NCBI GenBank assembly: GCA_021158725.1
Contig: JAGGUB010000034.1
Coordinates: 1-5,621, forward strand
Length of the DNA: 5,621 bases
Source: Caldifarciminota bacterium
GTDB lineage: Bacteria > Hydrothermota > UBA3073 > NMUJ01
Direction: 5' to 3'
Each line of letters begins with the position of its first letter. The stretch's first letter is position 1. The notes below the pieces were generated by a model. That model did not search any database. It was not told the DNA's origin and was given only the letters and a program-made list of their open reading frames with translations. Of this stretch, positions 1 to 5,621 are shown piece after piece. The position numbers and the translations under genes were made by a program.

Positions 1-2972
1 AGAAGTTCCTTCGTGACGAATTCAAGATCAGCCGCTCCTACTTCATAGACCATACACACTGGGAGGAGCTTAAAAAATACCCAAGCAAATTATACATAAC
101 ACCCGTAAAGGACCTCACACCGGGTGGTTGGCACGAAAAAGATCTACTACTCATACCAATTTATGGAAGAGACAATAAGATATTGGGGTTCATCTCACCC
201 GATAACCCAGTAACTGGTGAACGGCCAACCATCGAGGATATTAAATTGCTTGAGATATTTGCTGACCAAGCTGCAATCGCGATAGAGAATCTACGTGAAA
301 TTGAACTCCTTTTACAGACTTCTACGCTCATTAACTTAGGGATAGGGTTAGAGGAAACATTAGAAAAAATAGTAGATGCTATAGTTGAGATTATGGGGTC
401 CTGCTGTTGCTCATTACGGTTAGTTGATAAAGACAGAAATGTGCTCATAACAAAAGTAGTACGAGGGTTGGGCGAAGAGTATTTAAAATATAGAAAAGAA
501 ATACCCATTGGTAAACATTCATATGATATAAGTGGATTGGCGGCAATGGATGGCAAAATCCATTATGTACGAGATCTCAGTAAACTCGGCCTCCCACCGG
601 AAGTTGAAGAACACATTATAAAGAAATACAACTTAAAATCGTACATTGCTATACCGATTAAAGCGGGTGAGGAAGTATTGGGTGTTGCCAGTGTCATGCT
701 ACACGAGTGTAAAGAGTTCACCGAGGATGAACTGAAACTACTTTCAGTATTTACTGAACAAGCTGCACTGGCTATCACCAGAGCACGTATGTATGATATG
801 GTTAAAGAATCGGAAAAGAAGTATCGAGTTATATTTGAGAGCACCGGTACCGCGATGATGATGCTTGAAGAAGACACCACTATCTCCATGGTAAACGCTG
901 AGTTCGAAAAACTATCAGGTTATTCACGAGCTGAAATCGAAGGTAAGATGAGCTGGACCGTATTTGTACATCCCGATGATGTCGAACGTATGAAACGTTA
1001 CCACTATGAACGGCGAAAGAAGAGGGGTAAAGCACCCCGAAACTACGAATTTAGGTTCATCGACCGTCACGGTAACCTCAAACACATGTATATAACCGTC
1101 AGTATGATACCTGGGACAAAGCAAAGTATTGCATCACTTATTGATATCACCAAACTTAAACGTACTGAGGAAGAGCTCAAAAATCGCAAGGAGTTTCTGC
1201 AAACCATCCTTGATAACACACCCGACCTTATCTTCACGGTAAGGAAGGACGGTACAATAGGATTCACAAATAAGCGGTTAAAGGATATACTCGGGTATGA
1301 ACCCGATGAAGCAAAAGGCAGACATTTCTTAGATGCTATCCCAAAGGAGTTACACCCCTACATGCAGAAGAAATGGAAAGAGATCCAAAAAGGTATCCCC
1401 GGTGTTTACGAGACAAAAGTCATAAAGAAAGACGGCTCTATCGTAGATTGCCTTGTATCACATGCACCTCTTAAAGGTACGAACGAGTACGTTGCTATAC
1501 TTAAGGATATAAGTGAGTACAAGCGTATCCAACGTGAACTCGAATTACGTAAGGCATATCTCGAAAACCTGATAAATCATGCCCCTGTTGCTACAATAAC
1601 ACAGGATAACAGAGGTAAGGTCTGCGAATGGAACGCAGCCGCCGAGAAGCTATTCGGTTACAAAGCTGACGAAGCAATAGGTAAACCGCTCGACGACCTT
1701 ATAGCTAAATTTGACCTCGACACTCTCAAAGAGGCAACCAGTTATACACAAGAGCTCCTAAACGGTAAACCCATTACACAAGTTGAAACTATAAGATTCC
1801 GTAAAGATGGCACCCCCGTAAACGTTGTTATGTCAGCCACCCCGATTGTAATGAACGACAAAGTCGTTGGCGTTATAGCCACATACGTTGATATAACCAA
1901 TAGGGTTAAGCTCGAACGTGCGCTACATGAATCAGAAGAACGCTATCGTAAGTTGGTTGAAGCCATCGATGAAGGTGTATGCCTTCTATACAAAAATGAG
2001 ATAGTATTTTCCAATCCCGCCTTTGAGAAGCTCACTGGTTACACAAAGAACGAGCTACGGTTAAGAGATATCCATGATATACTACCGCATTACGATGAAC
2101 TTCTGTCGAAATCTACATCCGAATGTGAAGCCAAGGTGATCACAAAATTTAACACCGAAAGAATCGTAAAGGTTACCTTATCACCCATTAAATTAGGGAA
2201 TAAGAAGTTCACCCTACTCACACTGCATGATATAACACCTCAGAAAGAGGCCGACCGCATAAAGTCAGCTTTCATCGCAAACATCTCACATGACATAAGG
2301 ACACCATTGGCATCAGCTAAGGAGGCGATATCGCTTGTGCTCGATGGTGTCGTAGGTGAGCTATCCGATGCACAGCGTCGGTTCTTATCAATAGCGATTG
2401 AGAACATAGACTCACTTAATTCGCTTCTTAATGAATTGCTTGAAGTTTCAAAACTCGAAAGCCGCAAACTCTCATACGAGTATAAACTTGTAACAATTGA
2501 ACCAATCATAGAGAAAGTGATAGAATCACAATCCCCAATAGCCAACCGCAAACATATTGAGATAGTGAAGAATCTGAATCCCACGCCTGCAATCTACGCT
2601 GACCCTACCTGTATAAGGCGAGTGGTATTTAATCTCCTCTCGAATGCGATAAAGTTCACCTCTGAAGGCGGTCGTGTTGAGATATCCACCTGCACTGTAG
2701 ACGAAAACTCGCCCATAATCAAACAGCATAACCTAACACCCACAAAGTACGTAATGGTATCCGTATCCGATACAGGGCCTGGTATAGCACCTGAAGATAT
2801 GGATCGCATATTTAAGCGGTTCGTCAAACTTAATAATACTGCACCACGTGTAGGTGTAGGGTTAGGTCTATCCATATCAAAGGAGATAGTTGAAGCACAT
2901 GGTGGTAAAATCTGGGCCGAAAGTGAACCAGGCAAAGGTAGCACATTTTCATTTGTCATACCTGCAGCGTGA
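1..2972 (+). CDS. Multi-sensor histidine kinase, GAF-GAF-PAS x4-HisKA-HATPase_c (5' partial)
   Basis: The reading frame is open from base 3 to the TGA at 2970-2972, so the start lies upstream; 989 residues are visible (numbered from base 3). Domains in order: C-terminal part of a GAF (about 1-100, with the ISRSYF and FADQAAIAIEN signatures), a complete GAF (about 103-262, ending FTEQAALAITRAR), then four PAS domains (about 273-388, 396-510, 518-638, 646-746). Three PAS domains end in a DIT or DIS motif leading into a charged helical linker, and the fourth ends in DIT directly before the kinase. HisKA has the phospho-acceptor His763 in NISHDIRTP. HATPase_c has the N-box (N877, N881), G1 box DTGPGI (D923, G925, G927), F-box FKRF and G2 box GVGLGL (G951-G955). 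All catalytic motifs are intact, so an active autokinase is expected. No transmembrane segment or C-terminal receiver is visible; the visible part looks cytoplasmic and non-hybrid. The cognate partner is probably the receiver encoded next. The sensed ligand cannot be told from sequence. Confidence 0.95.
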   Translation, partial: KFLRDEFKISRSYFIDHTHWEELKKYPSKLYITPVKDLTPGGWHEKDLLLIPIYGRDNKILGFISPDNPVTGERPTIEDIKLLEIFADQAAIAIENLREIELLLQTSTLINLGIGLEETLEKIVDAIVEIMGSCCCSLRLVDKDRNVLITKVVRGLGEEYLKYRKEIPIGKHSYDISGLAAMDGKIHYVRDLSKLGLPPEVEEHIIKKYNLKSYIAIPIKAGEEVLGVASVMLHECKEFTEDELKLLSVFTEQAALAITRARMYDMVKESEKKYRVIFESTGTAMMMLEEDTTISMVNAEFEKLSGYSRAEIEGKMSWTVFVHPDDVERMKRYHYERRKKRGKAPRNYEFRFIDRHGNLKHMYITVSMIPGTKQSIASLIDITKLKRTEEELKNRKEFLQTILDNTPDLIFTVRKDGTIGFTNKRLKDILGYEPDEAKGRHFLDAIPKELHPYMQKKWKEIQKGIPGVYETKVIKKDGSIVDCLVSHAPLKGTNEYVAILKDISEYKRIQRELELRKAYLENLINHAPVATITQDNRGKVCEWNAAAEKLFGYKADEAIGKPLDDLIAKFDLDTLKEATSYTQELLNGKPITQVETIRFRKDGTPVNVVMSATPIVMNDKVVGVIATYVDITNRVKLERALHESEERYRKLVEAIDEGVCLLYKNEIVFSNPAFEKLTGYTKNELRLRDIHDILPHYDELLSKSTSECEAKVITKFNTERIVKVTLSPIKLGNKKFTLLTLHDITPQKEADRIKSAFIANISHDIRTPLASAKEAISLVLDGVVGELSDAQRRFLSIAIENIDSLNSLLNELLEVSKLESRKLSYEYKLVTIEPIIEKVIESQSPIANRKHIEIVKNLNPTPAIYADPTCIRRVVFNLLSNAIKFTSEGGRVEISTCTVDENSPIIKQHNLTPTKYVMVSVSDTGPGIAPEDMDRIFKRFVKLNNTAPRVGVGLGLSISKEIVEAHGGKIWAESEPGKGSTFSFVIPAA

Positions 2973-3358
2973 TGGCTAACAAATATCGTATATTGGTGAT
3001 CGAGGACGAACCCCAAATGGCAGAGTTGCTCAAGATGCGGCTTGAGGCCAACAACTACGAGGTCATCGTTGCCTACAATGGTATAGATGGGTGGCGTAAA
3101 TTACGTACAGAGAAGCCTGACCTAATCTTGCTCGATGTGATGCTACCCGGTATGGATGGGTTTCAAATCTGTAAACTCATCAAGCATCACACTCAATACA
3201 GAAATATTCCAGTCATAATGTTAACCGCACGTACCGATAAGGAAGACATTAAAACCGGTAAAGAAGCAGGTGCTGATGCATATATTGCCAAACCATTTGA
3301 TGCAAATATTTTATTACAAAAAATACGTGAACTCCTCGGAGGTGACTATGGAGAATAG
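2972..3358 (+). CDS. Stand-alone response regulator receiver protein (CheY/Spo0F-like)
   Basis: A 128-residue protein made of one receiver domain with no output domain. Visible active-site residues are the acidic pair E11/D12 (with E13), phospho-acceptor D55 in LLDVMLPGMDG, T85 in MLTAR and K107 in AKPF, with Y104 at the switch aromatic position; the domain is complete and should be phosphorylatable. The start chosen is ATG at 2972, overlapping the kinase stop by one base (TGATG). A GTG at 2969 would add one residue and a 4-base overlap. No good Shine-Dalgarno precedes either start, which suggests translational coupling to the kinase. Receiver-only proteins act by protein contact or as phosphorelay intermediates, so it probably takes phosphate from the kinase upstream. 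A role in controlling the pilus/secretion ATPase encoded immediately downstream is inferred from position only. Confidence 0.95.
   Translation: MANKYRILVIEDEPQMAELLKMRLEANNYEVIVAYNGIDGWRKLRTEKPDLILLDVMLPGMDGFQICKLIKHHTQYRNIPVIMLTARTDKEDIKTGKEAGADAYIAKPFDANILLQKIRELLGGDYGE
3338..3344 (+). promoter_or_regulatory. Ribosome binding site of the PilB/GspE gene, inside the receiver gene
   Basis: GGAGGTG lies three bases upstream of the ATG at 3348 and is a near-perfect Shine-Dalgarno. It is built from the receiver's Gly-Gly codons close to its C-terminus (GGA GGT). The site fixes the ATPase start at 3348; the spacing is a little short if counted from the last G, and typical if counted from the GGAGG core. 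Confidence 0.8.
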
Positions 3359-5309
3359 GTTAAAACCTGAAGACCTTGAACGTACATATGGGGTACCATT
3401 CGTTGAGTTAAGCAAGTTCTCACTCAACCCCACATTGATAAAGATGTTCGACGAACATACATTACGTAAGCTTAAATTCATACCACTGTTCAAATCGGGT
3501 AACACACTCGTTGTTGCCATGGTGAACCCTTCCGATGTTAAAACGATCGACGAAATAGCACGTATGACTAATATGGAGATAGAACCCATGGTTTGCGATG
3601 AACGTGAATTACACAATGTACTCAACAGCATATTCACAGGTTCACAACCAGCAACCACACCCACGGCTAAGCCATCGAGGGAGGCAGATCACTTCACTGT
3701 GGTTGACATCAAAGGTAAATCCACAGATGATGTGGAGAAAATAATAGCTGACGAGCTCGAATCCAAATACGGTGTACCATTTGTTAGGTTATCCGATTTT
3801 ATGATAGAACCATCACTTGTGAAGATGTTTAGCGAAGATACCCTACGGCGGTTGAAATTCATCCCACTTTTTAAGTCAGACAATGTATTGACAATAGCGA
3901 TGGTAAACCCCTCCGACGTAAAAGCTATAGATGAGATACGACGGTTGGCCAATATGGATATCGAAACGATGGTATGTGAGGAAGAAGACCTCGAACAAAC
4001 ACTAAACACCATCTTTTCACCCATAAGAAGTGAATCACGTTGGCGTTACATATCAGCTGATGAATTAAAGAAACAGATAGAGGAGGAGCCCACAATCTCC
4101 GAGAAGATAGAGGTAAAACCCGAACCCCTACCTCAGCAGGTGTTACCCGAAGTGATCGCCGAAGATGCTGAAGTCATCCGTTATATCAATGATCTACTCA
4201 CACGTGCCGTACGTGAACGTGCAAGTGATTTACACATCGAACACACCCAAGATGGTCTCGCAATAAGGATACGTGTAGATGGTATACTTCATCCGATGCA
4301 ACAACCACCCTCACATATCCGTAACGCTATCATACCACGTATAAAGGTGATGAGCAACCTCAACATAGCCGAACATAGGATACCACAGGATGGTAGATGT
4401 AGCTTCGTTGTCGATGGTAAAGAAATCGACCTACGTGTATCTACGTTACCTACGATATACGGTGAAAGTGCCGTCATACGTATACTGGATAAGTCTATTG
4501 GCTTGTTATCAACAGAGGAGCTTGGCCTATCGCCTAATGAATTGAAGCTGTTCGAAAAACTGCTTAGCATCCCATACGGGATGATACTTGTCACAGGACC
4601 TACAGGTTCGGGTAAGACAACCACCTTATATGCGATATTGAGACGCTTGATATCCACAGAGAAAAATATTGTAACAATCGAAGATCCTGTCGAGTACCGC
4701 ATACCTGGTATCCGACAGACACAAGTTAACATAAGAGCTGGTTATACATTTGCCAACGGCTTACGTGCAATATTGCGACAGGATCCTGACATCGTTATGG
4801 TAGGTGAGATACGTGATAAGGAAACTGCGAACATAGCCGTACATGCAGCACTTACAGGACATTTGGTGTTGAGTACACTTCATACAAACGATGCACCTGG
4901 TGCGTTACCCAGGTTAATCGATATGGGTGTTGAGCCATTCCTTGTCGCATCATCCGTTGTGGGTGTGATCGCACAGCGTCTCGTACGTAAGATATGTCCA
5001 CGCTGCCGTGAACCTTTCACACCAACACCAGAGCTTATAAAAGCTGAAAATCTACCCGATAACGTGACACTATATCGTGGAAAGGGTTGCAACTACTGTC
5101 GTCATACAGGTTATCGTGGCAGAACGGGCATCTTTCAAATTATGCTCGTAGACGATAAAATACGTAATCTGGTGGTATCCAAAGCACCCGCAAGTGAGAT
5201 CGAGCGTGCTGCAGCTGCCAACGGTATGCTATCGCTACGTGAGTCCGGTATGCAGAAAGTATTGGAGGGTATCACAACACTTGAAGAGGTCTTAAGGGTA
5301 ACACAATGA
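3348..5309 (+). CDS. pilB: Type IV pilus / type II secretion assembly ATPase (PilB/GspE family) with duplicated N-terminal domain
   Basis: A 653-residue hexameric AAA-like secretion ATPase that should power pilin (or pseudopilin) polymerisation at the cytoplasmic face of the inner membrane. The N-terminus holds two T2SSE_N/MshEN-like domains in tandem (residues 14-96 and 141-223), joined by a Thr/Pro/Ala-rich linker. After a Glu/Pro-rich linker (about 235-270) comes the N2 domain with the ASDLHIE motif, then the motor domain: Walker A GPTGSGKT at 417-424 (K423), Walker B region DPDIVMVGEIRD at 479-490 (E487), and the His box GHLVLSTLHTND (H505, H512). A tetracysteine metal site follows, CPRC at 550-553 and CNYC at 581-584, typical of PilB/GspE and absent from PilT retraction ATPases. 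Start at ATG 3348 is set by GGAGGTG just upstream; the gene overlaps the receiver gene by 11 bases and the next gene by 4. PilB and GspE cannot be separated with certainty without the rest of the locus, so the symbol is provisional. Confidence 0.95.
   Translation: MENRLKPEDLERTYGVPFVELSKFSLNPTLIKMFDEHTLRKLKFIPLFKSGNTLVVAMVNPSDVKTIDEIARMTNMEIEPMVCDERELHNVLNSIFTGSQPATTPTAKPSREADHFTVVDIKGKSTDDVEKIIADELESKYGVPFVRLSDFMIEPSLVKMFSEDTLRRLKFIPLFKSDNVLTIAMVNPSDVKAIDEIRRLANMDIETMVCEEEDLEQTLNTIFSPIRSESRWRYISADELKKQIEEEPTISEKIEVKPEPLPQQVLPEVIAEDAEVIRYINDLLTRAVRERASDLHIEHTQDGLAIRIRVDGILHPMQQPPSHIRNAIIPRIKVMSNLNIAEHRIPQDGRCSFVVDGKEIDLRVSTLPTIYGESAVIRILDKSIGLLSTEELGLSPNELKLFEKLLSIPYGMILVTGPTGSGKTTTLYAILRRLISTEKNIVTIEDPVEYRIPGIRQTQVNIRAGYTFANGLRAILRQDPDIVMVGEIRDKETANIAVHAALTGHLVLSTLHTNDAPGALPRLIDMGVEPFLVASSVVGVIAQRLVRKICPRCREPFTPTPELIKAENLPDNVTLYRGKGCNYCRHTGYRGRTGIFQIMLVDDKIRNLVVSKAPASEIERAAAANGMLSLRESGMQKVLEGITTLEEVLRVTQ
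3387..3635 (+). repeat. T2SSE_N-type domain, copy 1 of tandem duplication
   Basis: Residues 14-96 of the ATPase, starting YGVPFVEL and ending LNSIF. It aligns without gaps to copy 2, with 56 of 83 residues identical by hand count. The most conserved blocks are YGVPFV, LKFIPLFKS and AMVNPSDVK. The DNA copies differ mostly at third codon positions, so the duplication is old and both copies appear to be kept by selection on the protein. Confidence 0.9.
3768..4016 (+). repeat. T2SSE_N-type domain, copy 2 of tandem duplication
   Basis: Residues 141-223 of the ATPase, starting YGVPFVRL and ending LNTIF, offset 381 bases (127 codons) from copy 1. Family members usually carry one such alpha/beta domain, often with a preceding RLG-containing helical half. 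Here only the region from the GVP(F/Y) strand onward is recognisable in each copy, preceded by a short helix-like stretch (KIIADELESK in this copy, LKPEDLERT in copy 1). Confidence 0.9.
5294..5299 (+). promoter_or_regulatory. Probable ribosome binding site of the PilC/GspF gene
   Basis: AAGGGT sits six bases before the ATG at 5306, inside the last codons of the ATPase gene. The match to the Shine-Dalgarno consensus is modest; coupling through the ATGA overlap probably also contributes. Confidence 0.5.
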
Positions 5310-5621
5310 CCTATAGATACGTAGCTAAGAGCTTTTCTGGTCGTGTCATAACCGGTACGATTGAGGCAAACGATATCGCTACGGTACGTGAGAATCTCAA
5401 CAAACTCGGTTTCATACCCATACAGATAAAGGAGGTACCAGCCCGCAAGGAGACCAAATTATTGGTCACACGTAGGGTGAAAGATGTTGAACTTATCAAC
5501 CTAACACGTCAGTTCGCGACACTACATCGTGCAGGGTTACCGATACTTACCATCGTACGTACGCTGGCCGAACAGACCACTAACCGATACCTCAAATCCG
5601 TACTCGAATCCATAGCAAAAG
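5306..5621 (+). CDS. pilC: Type IV pilus / type II secretion inner-membrane platform protein (PilC/GspF family), 3' partial
   Basis: The frame opens at ATG 5306, overlapping the ATPase stop in ATGA, and stays open to the window end (105 complete codons). The N-terminus MTYRYVAKSFSGRVITGTIE is the usual PilC/GspF opening (aromatic-rich strand, then G...GTIEA), followed by a helix and the LGFIPIQI strand. The first T2SSF cytoplasmic domain begins near residue 65 (LTRQFATLHRAGLPIL, then TLAEQTTN and LKSVLESIAK). Known family members are about 400 residues with three transmembrane helices, all of which would lie beyond the window. The protein forms the inner-membrane platform that couples the ATPase motor to the growing pilus, which fits the directly preceding ATPase gene. 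Whether it belongs to a pilus or a secretion system cannot be decided here. Confidence 0.93.
   Translation, partial: MTYRYVAKSFSGRVITGTIEANDIATVRENLNKLGFIPIQIKEVPARKETKLLVTRRVKDVELINLTRQFATLHRAGLPILTIVRTLAEQTTNRYLKSVLESIAK

Noticed and set aside
183..185. TTG at 183 as the start of the kinase
   Set aside because: The same frame is open back to base 3 and encodes continuous GAF sequence (ISRSYF, GGWHEKDLLLIPIYGRD), so the gene simply enters from the left edge.
161..3016. Several minus-strand open frames opposite the kinase (for example 161-556, 563-889, 2240-2584, 2594-3016)
   Set aside because: They are Ser/Ile-rich antisense shadows of a clearly conserved gene, with no recognisable domains or ribosome sites.
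3270..3347. Upstream in-frame extension of the ATPase from GTG 3270
   Set aside because: It would overlap the receiver by 89 bases and its translation has no family resemblance; ATG 3348 has a strong ribosome site at the right place.
3387..4016. Direct repeat as a recent DNA duplication or mobile element scar
   Set aside because: The copies diverge heavily at synonymous positions and no terminal repeats or target duplications flank them; it is an old protein-domain duplication.
4201..4222. Run of ACGTG/CGTAC words resembling clustered palindromic sites
   Set aside because: These come from repeated CGT arginine codons after A/T-ending codons and recur throughout the coding sequence; position inside the conserved N2 domain argues against an operator.
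3348..5309. PilT-type retraction ATPase as the identity of the third gene
   Set aside because: The protein has N-terminal T2SSE_N-type domains and the two CxxC pairs, which PilT lacks, and is followed directly by a PilC/GspF gene.
3314..5499. Minus-strand open frames opposite the ATPase and platform genes (for example 3689-4024, 4289-4732, 4880-5092, 5311-5499)
   Set aside because: They lie opposite highly conserved motor motifs and have no protein-family features; they arise from the codon bias of the + strand.

Overview
The window is entirely protein-coding on the + strand. It holds four genes packed end to end with overlapping stop and start codons: a large multi-sensor histidine kinase (5' end outside the window), a stand-alone CheY/Spo0F-like receiver protein, a complete PilB/GspE-type assembly ATPase, and the first 105 codons of a PilC/GspF-type inner-membrane platform protein that runs off the right edge. 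No RNA gene, mobile element, CRISPR array, terminator or intergenic gap longer than a few bases is present.

The organism is a bacterium: the kinase is a GAF/PAS/HisKA/HATPase protein, and the ATPase has the bacterial PilB/GspE form with a tetracysteine metal site. Base composition is moderate by eye, roughly low-to-mid 40s percent GC, with frequent CGT (Arg), GGT (Gly) and ATA (Ile) codons. The sequence style recalls deep-branching uncultivated Gram-negative lineages such as Omnitrophota, but that is an impression and not a placement.

Layout: 1-2972 kinase (partial GAF, GAF, four PAS, HisKA, HATPase_c); 2972-3358 receiver-only response regulator (1-nt overlap with the kinase); 3348-5309 ATPase (11-nt overlap with the receiver gene, whose last codons carry its Shine-Dalgarno); 5306-5621 platform protein (4-nt ATGA overlap). 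The overlaps imply one polycistronic mRNA with coupled translation.

Working model (inference): the kinase senses intracellular or redox/ligand cues, phosphorylates the receiver, and the receiver acts by protein contact on the pilus/secretion machinery encoded just downstream, or on another partner. The most distinctive item is the tandem duplication of the N-terminal T2SSE_N-type domain in the ATPase: two ungapped 83-residue copies, 56 of 83 positions identical. Neither copy shows the RLG...Q motifs known from cyclic-di-GMP-binding MshEN domains. I see no strong evidence for an entirely new system; this is a recognisable type IV pilus / type II secretion core locus with an unusually tight link to a two-component pair.
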